Below the pieces are notes generated by a model. It did not search any database. It was given only the letters and a program-made list of their open reading frames with translations, and had not been told where the DNA came from. From Deinococcus sp. AB2017081 (lineage in GTDB: Bacteria > Deinococcota > Deinococci > Deinococcales > Deinococcaceae): DNA of 64,000 nucleotides. Below are positions 23,640 through 34,125 of the stretch, piece by piece. The stretch covers positions 2,287,501-2,351,500 of the forward strand of contig NZ_CP140098.1 of the NCBI RefSeq assembly GCF_034440735.1, in the 5' to 3' direction. How positions within the stretch are numbered: the first letter of the stretch is position 1; every line of letters begins with the position of its first letter. Both the position numbers and the translations under genes were made by a program.

Positions 23640-23645
23640 TACACT
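23640..23645 (+). promoter_or_regulatory. Leaderless -10 element of hisS
   Basis: TACACT, 9 nt before ATG 23655, with no ribosome-binding site in between. It favours ATG 23655 over the in-frame TTG at 23649. Confidence 0.55.
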
Positions 23646-23654
23646 CCGTTGGTT

Positions 23655-24995
23655 ATGGCGATTCAGCGGCCCAAGGGAACACAGGATCATCTGCCGGATG
23701 GCAGTCCGAAGCTCAGCCTCGACACACGGGCAGCCGCCTTCCAGCATGTGCAGGACACGGCCCGCCGGGTACTGGAGCGGGCCGGCGCTCAGTTCCTGAA
23801 CACCCCGGTCTTTGAAGACCCTGAACTCGTCAAACGTGGCGTGGGCGGCAGTACGGACATCGTCCGAAAGGAGATGTTCACCGTCTATTACTTCGGTGAC
23901 CACGGCGGCTTCATCCTGCGGCCCGAGGGCACGGCAGGTATTGTCCGGGCTTACCTCCAGAACGGCCTCAAACAGTTACCCTCGCCCCTGAAGCTCTGGA
24001 CTCATGGCCCGATGTTCCGTGCCGAGAACGTCCAGAAGGGCCGCCTGCGTCAGTTCCACCAGGTCGATTACGAGGTGCTGGGCAGCACCGATCCGCTGGT
24101 GGATGCCGAGGCGATTTCTCTCATGGTGGACGTGGTTGCGGCGCTGGGCCTGAGCGGCGTGCGCGTGAAACTCGGGAGCATCGGTGACCCGGCCGACCGG
24201 GACGCGTACAACGCCTACCTGCGTGAGCTGTTCGGTGCCCACGTGGAGCGCCTGTCGGACGACTCGAAAGAGCGGCTGGAGCGCAATCCCATGCGGATCC
24301 TCGACTCCAAGAGCGCCGGGGATCAGGCGCTGATCGCGGAGCTGGGCGTCAGGCCCATGCTGGACTTCCTGGGCGACGAGGCGCGGGGGCACTTCGAGGC
24401 GGTGCAGGCGTACCTGACGGCATGGGGCGTGGCCCACGACATCGACCCCAGCATCGTGCGCGGCCTGGACTACTACCGGCGCACCGCCTGGGAACTGCAC
24501 CACGAGGGCGTGGGCGCGAAATCCGCGCTGGGCGGCGGCGGGCGCTACGACGGTCTGGCCGAACAGCTGGGTGGGCCGCTGGTGCCGGGGATCGGCTGGG
24601 CCTTCGGGATCGAGCGCCTGCTGATCGCCATGGACGCCGAGGGGCTGGACGTGCCCGGTCAGGGCGGGCCGCTCCTGTACGTGGCCGCGCTCGACGACGA
24701 CTACGTGGGCCACGCCGCGACGGTCGCGATGAAGGCGCGGCAGGTCGCACGGGCCGAATTCGCCTACCGCGCCGTGAAACCCGGCACCGCCTTCCGCGAT
24801 GCCGAGCGGCGCGGGGCACGGCTCGTGGCCCTGATCGGCTCCGACGAGATGGCGCGGGACGTGCTGAGCATCAAGAACCTCTCGACCGGTGTGCAGTCGG
24901 TCGTTCCCGCTGGTGACCTCCATACCTTCCTGGCCGAGGCCGCATCGCAGCCCCCCAGCCCCGAGCCCCACACCCCTGTTCAGGAGAACGCATGA
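23655..24995 (+). CDS. hisS: Histidyl-tRNA synthetase
   Basis: Charges tRNA-His. The 446 residues begin [12 protein letters not shown], the HisRS N-terminus, and show motif 1 to 3 of class II enzymes: motif 2 [23 protein letters not shown], the HisRS-specific [15 protein letters not shown] and GGGGRYDGL, and motif 3 [10 protein letters not shown]. The C-terminal anticodon domain spans about 325-425. The tail after 430 is Pro-rich and poorly conserved. Its TGA overlaps the aspS ATG (ATGA), so the two synthetases form one coupled operon. Confidence 0.95.
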   Translation: MAIQRPKGTQDHLPDGSPKLSLDTRAAAFQHVQDTARRVLERAGAQFLNTPVFEDPELVKRGVGGSTDIVRKEMFTVYYFGDHGGFILRPEGTAGIVRAYLQNGLKQLPSPLKLWTHGPMFRAENVQKGRLRQFHQVDYEVLGSTDPLVDAEAISLMVDVVAALGLSGVRVKLGSIGDPADRDAYNAYLRELFGAHVERLSDDSKERLERNPMRILDSKSAGDQALIAELGVRPMLDFLGDEARGHFEAVQAYLTAWGVAHDIDPSIVRGLDYYRRTAWELHHEGVGAKSALGGGGRYDGLAEQLGGPLVPGIGWAFGIERLLIAMDAEGLDVPGQGGPLLYVAALDDDYVGHAATVAMKARQVARAEFAYRAVKPGTAFRDAERRGARLVALIGSDEMARDVLSIKNLSTGVQSVVPAGDLHTFLAEAASQPPSPEPHTPVQENA

Positions 24996-26728
24996 AACGC
25001 ACCGCCTACATCGGCCAGCTCACGCCGGCGCACGCCGGGCAGACCGTCACCCTCCAGGGCTGGGTGAACCGTCGGCGCGACCTGGGCGGATTGATCTTCC
25101 TGGAACTGCGCGACCGCAGCGGGCTCGTGCAGGTACAGGTGGAGCCGGACTCCCCTGCCTTCGCGCAGGCGGATCAGCTGCGCGCCGAGTACGTCGCGGA
25201 GATCGAGGGCACATACCAGGCCCGGCCCGAGTCACAGCGCAAGGGCGGCACGGCCGACTACGAGGTCATCGCTGCCCGCGTGCGCGTGCTGAACGCCGCG
25301 AAGACGCCACCGTTCGAACTGGATAAGGGTGACAGCGTGGCCGAGGACATCCGCCTCAAATACCGCTATCTGGATCTGCGCCGTCCCGAGATGCAGCGGC
25401 ACCTGATGCTGCGCTCGAAGGCGGTCGCGTCCATCACGACGTTCCTCGCGGCCGAGGGCTTCGTGCAGGTCGAGACCCCCATGCTGACCAAGTCGACGCC
25501 GGAAGGGGCACGCGACTTCCTGGTGCCCAGCCGCCTGAATCCGGGTGAGTTCTACGCGCTGCCGCAGTCGCCCCAGCTGTTCAAACAGCTCCTGATGATC
25601 TCGGGGATCGACCGGTACTACCAGCTGGCCCGCTGTTTCCGCGACGAGGATCTGCGGGCCGACCGCCAGCCGGATTTCACGCAGCTCGACATGGAACTCA
25701 GTTTCGTCGAGCAGGACGACGTGCTGGAGCTCAACGAGCGGCTGCTGTCGCACGTGTTCCAGGACGCACTCGGTGTGACCCTGCCCGTTCCGTTCCCCCG
25801 CCTGACCTACCACGATGCCATGGATACGTACGGCAGCGACAAGCCGGATCTTCGCTTCGATCTGGCCTTCAGCGACGTGACGGCGCTGTTCCAGGGTGGG
25901 GACTTCAAGGCCTTTGCCGAGGCTCCGTGCGTGAAGGTGATCGCCGCGCCGGAGCTGACCCGCAGGCAGATCGACGAGCTGGAGCGTGTGGCGAAGCAGA
26001 ACGGCGCGCGGGGGCTGGCGTGGCTGCGCCGCGAGGGAGACACCTTCACCGGCGGCATCAGCAAGTTCGTGACCGCCCAGACGGCGGCGCTGCTCGACCT
26101 GACGGCCGTGCCCGACGGCGGGACGCTGCTGTTCAGCGCGGGGCCGTGGAAGTCGGCGGTGTCCGCCCTCGGGGCGGTGCGGCTGGCGCTGCGAGACGTG
26201 TTCGACCTGACCGCCGGCGGTCCGGCCTTCCATGTGTCGTGGGTCGTGGACTTCCCCCAGCTCGATCTCGACGAGGAGAGCGGGACGTGGACCTACATGC
26301 ACCACCCGTTCACCGCGCCACACCCGGACGATGTGGCCCTCTTCGGCACGGAGCGGCAGGGCGAGATCCGTGCCCAGGCGTATGACCTGGTGCTCAACGG
26401 CTTTGAGGTCGGTGGCGGCAGCATCCGGATTCACGACCCGGCCGTACAGAGCCAGATGTTCCAGGCGATCGGCTTCACGGCGGAGCAGGCGCAGGACAAG
26501 TTCGGCTTCTTCCTTGACGCCCTGACCTATGGCACCCCGCCCCACGGCGGCATCGCGTGGGGCTTCGACCGGCTGGTCATGGTCATGACCGGCGCATCGA
26601 GTATCCGTGAGGTCATCGCCTTCCCCAAGAACAACCGTGGCATCGATCTGATGGCCGTGGCCCCCTCCGTTGTTGACAACACGCAGCTGGGCGACCTGGG
26701 CATCCAGCTGGCGACCGCATCGGAGTGA
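24992..26728 (+). CDS. aspS: Aspartyl-tRNA synthetase, bacterial type
   Basis: Charges tRNA-Asp. The 578 residues show the N-terminal OB-fold ([21 protein letters not shown]), class II motif 2 ([25 protein letters not shown]), a bacterial GAD insertion domain near 285-415 and motif 3 ([11 protein letters not shown]). The GAD insert marks it as the discriminating bacterial-type enzyme; Deinococcus also has a shorter archaeal-type AspRS, not seen here. The start ATG overlaps the hisS stop. A terminator follows at once, so the operon is hisS-aspS only. Confidence 0.95.
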   Translation: MKRTAYIGQLTPAHAGQTVTLQGWVNRRRDLGGLIFLELRDRSGLVQVQVEPDSPAFAQADQLRAEYVAEIEGTYQARPESQRKGGTADYEVIAARVRVLNAAKTPPFELDKGDSVAEDIRLKYRYLDLRRPEMQRHLMLRSKAVASITTFLAAEGFVQVETPMLTKSTPEGARDFLVPSRLNPGEFYALPQSPQLFKQLLMISGIDRYYQLARCFRDEDLRADRQPDFTQLDMELSFVEQDDVLELNERLLSHVFQDALGVTLPVPFPRLTYHDAMDTYGSDKPDLRFDLAFSDVTALFQGGDFKAFAEAPCVKVIAAPELTRRQIDELERVAKQNGARGLAWLRREGDTFTGGISKFVTAQTAALLDLTAVPDGGTLLFSAGPWKSAVSALGAVRLALRDVFDLTAGGPAFHVSWVVDFPQLDLDEESGTWTYMHHPFTAPHPDDVALFGTERQGEIRAQAYDLVLNGFEVGGGSIRIHDPAVQSQMFQAIGFTAEQAQDKFGFFLDALTYGTPPHGGIAWGFDRLVMVMTGASSIREVIAFPKNNRGIDLMAVAPSVVDNTQLGDLGIQLATASE

Positions 26729-26738
26729 GGTGAGGACG

Positions 26739-26761
26739 GGCGTGGAGAGTGATCCCACGCC
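26739..26761 (+). terminator. Terminator of hisS-aspS
   Basis: GGCGTGG pairs with CCACGCC around a 9-nt loop, followed by TTCTTC, 10 nt beyond the aspS stop. Confidence 0.65.
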
Positions 26762-26778
26762 TTCTTCGCGCATCAGTT

Positions 26779-26812
26779 AGTGAAAGAATTCACGATTAAC
26801 CTAGATCGTGAA
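26779..26812 (-). repeat. 34-bp palindromic element, copy D
   Basis: AGTGAA-N4-TTCACGAT-N8-ATCGTGAA, the reverse orientation of copies A-C. It lies between the convergent aspS and hydrolase genes, where a promoter or operator would be unexpected. Confidence 0.75.
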
Positions 26813-26820
26813 TATTTGCT

Positions 26821-27579
26821 TCACCTGTTCAGCGCGTTGAGAAAATCGATGGTGTACCGGGCCACCACCCGCGGATGGGAATCGGTCAGCGCGTGGGTGC
26901 CGCCGGCGATTTCCCGGATCACCGCGCCGGGAATCGCTTCCCGGATCGCCTCAACCGTCCACGACCGGATGACCGGGTCGCTCAAGCCATCGAGAAGAAG
27001 GGTGGGCACCTCCACCCGTCGGAGCAGCGGCCCGGTGTCGTGAAACGACTGGTCGTGCGCCAGCAGCGCCATGCGGCGCGGGCCGCAGTGCGCGTACGCC
27101 CGCATCCCCGGGACAAGCAGGCTCAGGCGCTCGCGGGGCAGGTCACGCAGGAGGCGCAGGAGCTGTACCGGCACGCTGGGGTTCTCGGGAATCCCCGTCG
27201 GGGCGCACGCCACCACGGCCGTCGTGAGGCCGGGATACCGTGCGGCCAGATCGAAGACAACCTCACCTCCGAGCGAATGCCCGAACAGATCGCAGCCCTC
27301 AAGGCCCGCCACGTGCAGCCACGCGGCCAGATGATCGGTCAGATGCTGAATGCACACAGGAAAGGCCCACGTGCCCTCGCTGTACCCATGACCGGGCGGA
27401 TCATAGACGTACACCGTGCGGTGGGCCGCCAGTTCCCTGGCCACACGGACGTACATCCATGACGCGCAGCCCAGCCCCGGCACGACCACCAGGGGGCGGC
27501 CCCGACCTCGAACCCACGCGTGGGTACGCAGGCCGTGGACATCCAGGAACAGGGCCCGGCCGGCTGCTCCACGGTTCAA
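26821..27579 (-). CDS. Alpha/beta-hydrolase, second of a pair
   Basis: A 252-residue alpha/beta-hydrolase with oxyanion segment VPGLGCASWMY, nucleophile elbow GHSLGGE (Ser), an acidic residue in LDGLSDPVI and a His in GGTHALTDS. The TTG start at 27579 overlaps the TGA of the preceding hydrolase gene (TTGA), and this coupling supports an otherwise rare start codon. The two products share fold and size but differ clearly in sequence, so an old duplication is possible. Substrate unknown; esterase, lactonase and haloperoxidase-like activities are all compatible. Confidence 0.83.
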   Translation of the reverse strand: MNRGAAGRALFLDVHGLRTHAWVRGRGRPLVVVPGLGCASWMYVRVARELAAHRTVYVYDPPGHGYSEGTWAFPVCIQHLTDHLAAWLHVAGLEGCDLFGHSLGGEVVFDLAARYPGLTTAVVACAPTGIPENPSVPVQLLRLLRDLPRERLSLLVPGMRAYAHCGPRRMALLAHDQSFHDTGPLLRRVEVPTLLLDGLSDPVIRSWTVEAIREAIPGAVIREIAGGTHALTDSHPRVVARYTIDFLNALNR

Positions 27580-28325
27580 GCGCTGTCTCTGGCCTGGGAG
27601 ATCGGGCGGTCGATGAACTCCAGCACCAGATCGTTGAAGGTGACCGCGGCATCGACCATCACGACGTGTCCGGCGCGGGGAATGACTTCCAGGTGGGCTC
27701 CGGGCATCGACCTGGCCAGCAGCCGGCCGACCTCGAGTGGCACCAGGGCGTCACGGGCGCCCCAGATCAGCAGCGTGGGAACATGCAGTTCCGGCAGGAC
27801 GTCCTGAACGCTGTCGCGGAGCAGATCCCGGCTGCTGATCAGCAGGTTGCGCGGCCCGGCACGAAGCGCATCCCCCAGGATCTGCGGCAGGAACCGCTTG
27901 CGCCCGGTGACCAGCGCCCGTGGCAGGGCCAGCATGGAACGGTGGAGCGGCTGCCTCAGCATGCCGCTCGCCGAGGCCAGCACGAGCCGGGTGACGCGCC
28001 CGGGAGCGAGTGCCGCCACATGCAGCGAGATATGGCCCCCCATGGAATGCCCGACCAGCGCGACCTCCCGGAGATCCTGTGATTCCATCCACGCAGCAAT
28101 CAGGCGGGCCGCGGCCCGGACACCCAGGGCGCGCTGCCGCCGTGCCAGCCCGAATCCCGCCAGTTCCAGAACGTGCACCCGGTGATGGGCGCTCAGCGCG
28201 GCCAGGTTGTGCCGCCACCACTGGCCTGAACCGCTCAGCCCGTGCACGAGCACGACCGGTGGCCCACTGCCGGTCGAGGTGATATGCAGCGTGGCTCCGT
28301 CATGGGGGAACGATGTCGTGGCCAC
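27576..28325 (-). CDS. Alpha/beta-hydrolase, first of a pair
   Basis: A 249-residue alpha/beta-hydrolase: oxyanion segment VLVHGLSGSGQWW, nucleophile elbow GHSMGGH, acid in IWGARDALVP and His in IPRAGHVVM. It resembles carboxylesterase or meta-cleavage hydrolase relatives. The start is GTG 28325 with TAGGGT 5 nt upstream, consistent with a leaderless transcript. It is coupled to the downstream hydrolase by TTGA. Repeat copy E lies between this gene and pdxT. Natural substrate unknown. Confidence 0.84.
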   Translation of the reverse strand: MATTSFPHDGATLHITSTGSGPPVVLVHGLSGSGQWWRHNLAALSAHHRVHVLELAGFGLARRQRALGVRAAARLIAAWMESQDLREVALVGHSMGGHISLHVAALAPGRVTRLVLASASGMLRQPLHRSMLALPRALVTGRKRFLPQILGDALRAGPRNLLISSRDLLRDSVQDVLPELHVPTLLIWGARDALVPLEVGRLLARSMPGAHLEVIPRAGHVVMVDAAVTFNDLVLEFIDRPISQARDSA

Positions 28326-28410
28326 CCCCCTACCCTATGCCGACCACACAGCGGCGTGGCGACGTCCCAATGAATTCAGAACGCCGAGCTTCGCCTTCAC
28401 AGCGGCAGTA

Positions 28411-28444
28411 AGTGAAATGATTCACGATTATACAGGCTCGTGAA
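28411..28444 (-). repeat. 34-bp palindromic element, copy E
   Basis: AGTGAA-N4-TTCACGAT-N8-CTCGTGAA, same orientation as copy D. It overlaps the end of pdxT and supplies that gene's TAA stop at 28430-28428. Confidence 0.74.
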
Positions 28445-29090
28445 TATTTTGCCGGCCAGACCGACGAACGTGTTCATGCCCCTGCCGCTCGGTCTCGACC
28501 TGCTGCAGGAAGAGGGCGTGCAGGCGACGGTCGCGCGTCAGTTCCGGGTGGAACGCGGTGGCCAGGAGCCGCGCACCGCGCACCATGACCGCTCGGTCGT
28601 GATGTGTGGCGAGCACCTCCACGTGTTCGCCGATCCGGTCGAAGGCCGGGGCCCGGATGAACACGCCCTCGACCAGCCCGTCGACACCGGCCACCTCCAG
28701 TGGAACGGCAAACGAGTCCACCTGACGACCGAAGGCATTGCGCTGCACCGTGACGTCGAGCAGGCCCAGACTGCGCTGCCGGCCGCCGTCCTGCGGCGGC
28801 GCGCCGAGAATCTCCGTGCTCAGCAGGATGGCCCCCGCACACGTTCCCCACAGCACCCCACCGCGGTCGTAGACGGCGCGAATGGGTGACCACAGATCAA
28901 ACGCGTCCAGCAGGCGGCCCATGGCGGTGCTCTCCCCTCCCGGCAACACCAGGGCGTCGACACCGTCCAGATCGGCGGGCAGGCGCACCTCGCGCACCAG
29001 CGCACCCAGCGCCTCCAGGTGACGGCGGTGCTCGCGGAACGCGCCCTGGACGGCCAGCACGCCCACCACTGGAGCGGTCTTACCAGCCAC
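28428..29090 (-). CDS. pdxT: Pyridoxal 5'-phosphate synthase glutaminase subunit
   Basis: Releases ammonia from glutamine for PdxS. The 220 residues show the class I glutaminase triad: Cys84 in [10 protein letters not shown] and His and Glu in AFHPELT, plus GGESTAM. The GTG start at 29090 lies inside the end of pdxS (11-nt overlap), so the pair is coupled. The last 20 or so residues after LHALFLQQV go beyond the usual end, and the final codons and stop come from repeat copy E, so the C-terminal tail looks acquired. Confidence 0.94.
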   Translation of the reverse strand: MAGKTAPVVGVLAVQGAFREHRRHLEALGALVREVRLPADLDGVDALVLPGGESTAMGRLLDAFDLWSPIRAVYDRGGVLWGTCAGAILLSTEILGAPPQDGGRQRSLGLLDVTVQRNAFGRQVDSFAVPLEVAGVDGLVEGVFIRAPAFDRIGEHVEVLATHHDRAVMVRGARLLATAFHPELTRDRRLHALFLQQVETERQGHEHVRRSGRQNIHEPV

Positions 29091-29967
29091 GGCTGGCCAG
29101 TCGCTCGGCCGGAATCAGGTCGTCGATGTTGATCCCGGTCATCGGCGCGCCCAGATCCTCGCTGATCTCGGCGAGCACCTGCGGATTGCGGTAATGGGTC
29201 ACGGCCTTGACGATCGCCTGTGCCCGGCGCTCCGGGTTGTCGCTCTTGAAGATCCCGCTGCCCACGAACACGCCGTCGAGCCCCAGGTGCATCATCAGGG
29301 CGGCGTCGGCGGGGGTGGCCACGCCGCCGGCGGCAAAGTTCACGACCGGCAGGGCTCCGTTGGCATGGACGTACTCGACGAGGTGGTGGGGTGCCTGCAG
29401 GTCGCGGGCGACGGTCATGAGTTCCTCGCGCGGGCGGGCCTGGATCGCGCGGATCTCACCCAGCACGGTGCGGGCGTGGCGGACGGCCTCGACGACGTTG
29501 CCGGTGCCGGCCTCGCCCTTCGTGCGGATCATGCTCGCACCCTCGCCCACGCGGCGCAGGGCCTCGCCCAGGTTCTTGGCCCCGCACACGAACGGCACCG
29601 TGAACTCGGACTTCAGGATGTGGAACTGCTCGTCCGCGGGCGTGAGCACCTCGGACTCGTCGATGAAGTCCACGCCCAGTGCCTGGAGGATCTGCGCCTC
29701 GACGATGTGCCCGATCCGCACCTTGGCCATGACCGGGATCGTGACGGCCGCGATGATCTCCTTGATCATTTTGGGGTCACTCATGCGGGCCACGCCGCCG
29801 TCGGCACGGATGTCGGCGGGCACGCGTTCCAGGGCCATGACCGCGGTGGCGCCGGCCGCCTCCGCGATCCGGGCCTGATCCGCCGTCACGACGTCCATGA
29901 TCACGCCCCCCTTGAACATCTCGGCGAACCCCTGCTTCAGTTGTGGCGTTCCTGTCGTCTCATCCAT
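29080..29967 (-). CDS. pdxS: Pyridoxal 5'-phosphate synthase lyase subunit
   Basis: Builds PLP from ribose 5-phosphate, glyceraldehyde 3-phosphate and ammonia. The 295-residue TIM barrel is highly conserved: [81 protein letters not shown] and [23 protein letters not shown] 29967 is chosen because TACGCT (29979-29974) lies 6 nt upstream; the longer open frame was rejected. A 13-bp inverted repeat surrounds the upstream promoter region. No PdxR-type regulator gene is in the window. Confidence 0.96.
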   Translation of the reverse strand: MDETTGTPQLKQGFAEMFKGGVIMDVVTADQARIAEAAGATAVMALERVPADIRADGGVARMSDPKMIKEIIAAVTIPVMAKVRIGHIVEAQILQALGVDFIDESEVLTPADEQFHILKSEFTVPFVCGAKNLGEALRRVGEGASMIRTKGEAGTGNVVEAVRHARTVLGEIRAIQARPREELMTVARDLQAPHHLVEYVHANGALPVVNFAAGGVATPADAALMMHLGLDGVFVGSGIFKSDNPERRAQAIVKAVTHYRNPQVLAEISEDLGAPMTGINIDDLIPAERLASRGW

Positions 29968-29984
29968 GGCCACAGCGTAGGCGG

Positions 29985-30035
29985 CAACTGACCCCATCAC
30001 CAGGGTCAGACATCCGGTTCCAATGGGGTCAGTTG
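29985..30035. promoter_or_regulatory. 13-bp inverted repeat upstream of pdxS
   Basis: CAACTGACCCCAT (29985-29997) and ATGGGGTCAGTTG (30023-30035) are perfect inverted arms 25 nt apart, and GGGTCAG recurs at 30003-30009 inside the loop. It lies just upstream of the pdxS -10 and reaches the stop of the response-regulator gene, so it may be an operator or a terminator. Confidence 0.45.
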
Positions 30036-30439
30036 GACGAAGAGGGAGAGGAGCGTCCGTCCCAGACCCGGCGGATGGCGGCCACGAGCTCGGACGGGCG
30101 GAAGGGTTTGACCAGATACTCCAGCTGGACGGACGGGCCGAGATCCGGCAGCGTGTCCGGGCGGTTCAGGCCGGAGAGGAACACCACCGGCGGCAGCACC
30201 GGCTGCGCCCGGTGCATGCGCCGGACGGTCTCGAACCCGTCCCACGGAGCCATCAGGACGTCCATCACGATCACGTCCACGGCGCACGTCTGCAGCATCT
30301 CCAGCGCCTGGGGCCCACCCGCCGCCGTCGAGACGTAGAACCCCTGGAGGCTGAGGGTCAGCTCCAGCAGTTCCAGGATCTGCGCCTCGTCGTCGACGAC
30401 CAGCAGGTGCAGTTCCCGGTGGGCCCCGGCGTCGGTCAC
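30029..30439 (-). CDS. Single-domain response regulator, CheY-like
   Basis: A stand-alone receiver domain of 136 residues. Acidic pocket Asp16/Asp17 (VVDDEAQ), phosphoacceptor Asp60 ([13 protein letters not shown]), switch Ser89 (FLSG) and Lys111 (LVKPF) are all present. There is no output domain, so it signals by protein contact. GTG 30439 overlaps the stop of the M23-peptidase gene by GTGA. It ends the rho-M23-receiver operon. No histidine kinase gene is in the window, so its partner is unknown. Confidence 0.88.
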   Translation of the reverse strand: MTDAGAHRELHLLVVDDEAQILELLELTLSLQGFYVSTAAGGPQALEMLQTCAVDVIVMDVLMAPWDGFETVRRMHRAQPVLPPVVFLSGLNRPDTLPDLGPSVQLEYLVKPFRPSELVAAIRRVWDGRSSPSSSN

Positions 30440-31853
30440 GGCAGCAGGGCCAGCGGATCGACCGTCCGCCCGTCCAGACGAACCTCGAAATGCAGGTGGG
30501 GCCCGGTGCAGATGCCCGAGCAGCCCACGTAGCCGAGCAGCTGTCCCTGAGACACGCGCTGCCCGGCCACGACGGCCGTCCGGCTCATGTGCCCGTACAC
30601 CAGCGTGCTGGAACCGCTCTCGACGAACACGTTCAGGCCGTAGTCGCCGTAGCCGCTGCGGCTGACCTCGCCATCCGTCGCGGCATAGATCGGAGTGCCG
30701 TAGGGGGCCGCGAGATCCACGCCTCCGTGGAACACCTGACGGTGGAACTCGATGTCGCGCTCGGCGTAGCGGCTCGTGATGCGGAAGGTGCGCATGGGCC
30801 ACGCCAGCCGCACCGCACCGGTCGACGCCCGCTGGACGGTTGCCCGGCCCTCGGCGCGTGCCGGGGACGGCGGGCGGGCGGCGGCCAGCCGGGCGGCCTC
30901 CTGGGCCCGCTGACGAGCCGCCGCCTGGGCGGCCTCGAAGCGCTCCTGGGCCTCGTAGGCCCGGATGCGCGCCTGCCGTTCGGCGGACTGCTGCCACGCC
31001 AGGAAGCGTTCGTACTGCACCTGGCGGGCCACCGCCGCCACCTGTTCGCGGCGACGCTGCGCCTGCTTCTGCGCCAGGAAGCGCTCGTAGCGGCGCTGCT
31101 GGTCGTAGGCCACGGCCGCCCGCTGCTCGGCCACACGCTGTGCGAGGAGCTGCTGCTGGAAGCCCGCGGCAGTGACGCCCGGCAGCAGCAGCGCGTCGCC
31201 GATCCGCATGTCCGTGGGCAGGACGCCATTCGCGCGGGCCGTCGCCGCGAGGTCGGCGCCGTAACCGGCGATCAGCGAGAGGGCGGACTGCCCCGCCTTG
31301 ATCCGGATGAGCACCCCGCGCTCCTGGGTGGGAAGGTGCAGCACCTCGCCGATCTGGACACGGTCCAGGCTGCGCCGCTCAAGATTCACACCCAGCACGT
31401 CCACGATCCGCATGCCGTGCCGGGCGGCGATCCCGGCCAGCGTGTCACCGGCCCGGACTCGGTAGGGCTGCACGGAGCGGGGCCACAGGGGAGCACGCTC
31501 CCGCGAGGCCGGAGCGAGGGACACCTGCGCGTGCCGCGTGCCGCGTGCCGAGGCCAGGAGCCGTACGGCAGCCATATCGACCCCGTACCGCCGGCTGATC
31601 TGTGCCGCAGACTCGGTCGACGGCACCACCACGGTCAGGAGGCGGACCGGGGCGGACGGCGTGAGCGTCACGTCGGCCGCCGGCCGGAGCAGCCGGGCCG
31701 GATCCGTCAGGGCGCCTGCGGCGACCGGGGAGAAGAGCGCGCCTCCCTGCACCGCCTGGGCCGTGGCCCCGCCCACCGCGGCGGCGGCCGCGACGGCGAG
31801 CAGGGGGCGGGCCAGGGCGGCGAGCGGGCGGCCGGGGGGAGAGAACCGCCCGA

Positions 31854-31857
<4 letters not shown>
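30436..31857 (-). CDS. LysM-coiled-coil-M23 peptidoglycan peptidase
   Basis: A secreted or membrane-anchored murein hydrolase or EnvC-like factor of 473 residues. An N-terminal hydrophobic signal (about 10-35) is followed by LysM-like modules (near 135-175, YRVRAGDTLAGIAARHG, and a weaker one near 185-225), an Ala/Arg/Gln-rich coiled coil (about 235-330) and a C-terminal M23 domain. Metal ligands are present: His in VFHGGVDLAAP, and HLHFE at the end. ATG 31857 overlaps the rho stop (ATGA). Sitting between rho and a receiver gene is unusual. Confidence 0.88.
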
Positions 31858-33123
<1,266 letters not shown>

Positions 33124-33131
<8 letters not shown>

Positions 33132-33207
33132 GGACGCATCGCCCCCCACGGCCGGCCGGAAGCGCCTGCGCCGGGCACGTGCTGTGCGTATGAACAGTGA
33201 ACTGCAT
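33124..33207 (-). CDS. Candidate rho leader peptide, 27 codons
   Basis: ATG 33207 has AGGAG 6 nt upstream (33218-33214), the best ribosome site in this region. The peptide begins MQFTVHTHSTCPAQ and ends RCVRE, and its TGA lies inside the rho gene (8-nt overlap with GTG 33131). Rho itself lacks a comparable ribosome site, so ribosomes may reach rho by reinitiation. E. coli rho also has a short leader ORF (rhoL), but sequence relationship cannot be claimed. No enrichment for one amino acid is seen. Confidence 0.5.
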
Positions 33208-33418
33208 GGTGGTCTCCTGAAGGATCTGGACTTGACGGGCGGGCTGGACAGAATTGAGCGTCTTCCGCTCCATCTGGACGGTCAGTGAACCTGATGGGGC
33301 TTAATATTCACAGCATAAACCGCCGGGGTGGCCTCGTGTACGGGGTCATGTCACCACGCCAGACCGCGTGCGCCATCCGGTCATTGACCGGCCAGCCCGG
33401 CGGGCCTACCATATGGCC
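33208..33418. other. Divergent intergenic region between rho leader and T-box
   Basis: Holds the rho promoter region (not resolved; an AT-rich patch near 33300-33320 is a candidate) and the ileS-operon promoter at 33384-33412. No further small gene was convincing. Confidence 0.5.
33384..33412 (+). promoter_or_regulatory. Promoter of the T-box-cupin-ileS transcript
   Basis: TTGACC (33384-33389), exactly 17 nt, TACCAT (33407-33412). Transcription would begin near 33419, just before the T-box leader. Confidence 0.65.
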
Positions 33419-33706
33419 ACCTCCGCAAGCGGGGGTCAACGATTCCACAGGCGATCGTGAGGACAGTAGGGCACGCCGAGCAGCCAGCAGCGAACCGGGG
33501 ATGGTGGAAGCCCGGGGCCAGCCGCGAGCACCGAAGATCACCTCCCGCGCCGGCAGAAGAACGGCCCCCTGCGGCCCACTAGACCTGCCCGCACGCCCCG
33601 CGTCAGAGGGACAGCAACGAGGCCGCCTGCGGGCGGTGAAGTTGGGTGGTACCACGCACGCCGCACCGGCGACGCGTCCCAGCACACGCTGAGGCGCGTC
33701 GTTTTT
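33419..33706 (+). promoter_or_regulatory. T-box riboswitch leader, isoleucine specifier
   Basis: A tRNA-sensing leader of about 290 nt. Conserved pieces occur in order: GGACAGTAGG (AG-bulge region, 33461-33470), AGCGAACC and GGTGGAAGCCCGG of stem I, a specifier loop GAAGATCAC with ATC (Ile) at 33537-33539, the T-box core TTGGGTGGTACCACG near 33642-33656, and a terminator at 33670-33706. Uncharged tRNA-Ile would pair its CCA end with GGTGG-type bases of the core and favour read-through. It controls the cupin gene and ileS. Confidence 0.85.
33670..33706 (+). terminator. T-box attenuator terminator
   Basis: CGACGCG pairs with CGCGTCG, with inner CAGC/GCTG pairing, followed by TTTTT (33702-33706). 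This is the regulated terminator of the ileS T-box. Confidence 0.82.
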
Positions 33707-33727
33707 CGTTGTCCCGGAGGTCAGCTC

Positions 33728-33772
33728 ATGTCCAGCCGCCCGATTCCCGTCCGTGGTCACCCGTGCAGATGA
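33728..33772 (+). CDS. 14-codon ORF coupled to the cupin gene
   Basis: MSSRPIPVRGHPCR, then TGA that overlaps the cupin ATG (ATGA at 33769-33772). GGAGG lies 7 nt before its ATG, whereas the cupin has no ribosome site, so the small ORF is probably how ribosomes reach the cupin. It has a single Ile codon, so isoleucine sensing by this peptide is not suggested. Confidence 0.5.
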   Translation: MSSRPIPVRGHPCR

Positions 33773-34092
33773 CCGACATTCCCTTCGGCGTGACCGACTG
33801 GGCCACGGTGCCGGTCAGCACGCACCCCGGCGTGACCGGCGAGGCCACGTGGCGCACCTGCACCTTCGGGACGCTGCGCGTGCGGATGGTCGAGTATTCG
33901 CCCGGCTACGAGGCCGACCACTGGTGCGAGAAGGGCCACATCCTGTACGTGCTGGCGGGCGAACTGGTCACCGAGCTGGCCGACGGCCGGAGCTTCACGC
34001 TCACGCCTGGTACGAGTTATCAGGTCGCCGACCACGCCGAGCCGCACCGTTCCCGCACCACCACCGGTGCCCGGCTGTTCATCGTCGACTGA
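33769..34092 (+). CDS. DHCW-motif cupin-fold protein
   Basis: A 107-residue single-domain cupin. The segment ADHWCEKGHILYVLAGELVTEL carries the DHWC-type motif and cupin motif 1 histidines; AEPHRSRT near the end is motif 2. Family members are small and of unknown function. It lies between the isoleucine T-box and ileS, with ileS 33 nt downstream, so its expression should rise when charged tRNA-Ile is scarce. Translation appears to depend on the 14-codon ORF whose stop overlaps its start. Confidence 0.8.
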   Translation: MTDIPFGVTDWATVPVSTHPGVTGEATWRTCTFGTLRVRMVEYSPGYEADHWCEKGHILYVLAGELVTELADGRSFTLTPGTSYQVADHAEPHRSRTTTGARLFIVD

Positions 34093-34125
34093 CGCCACCG
34101 AGACCCCGTTTCTCCCAGGAGCCCC

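Noticed and set aside
33285..33692. A plus-strand frame across the rho-ileS intergenic region
   Set aside because: It covers the promoter and the T-box leader, whose conserved RNA elements explain the sequence better.
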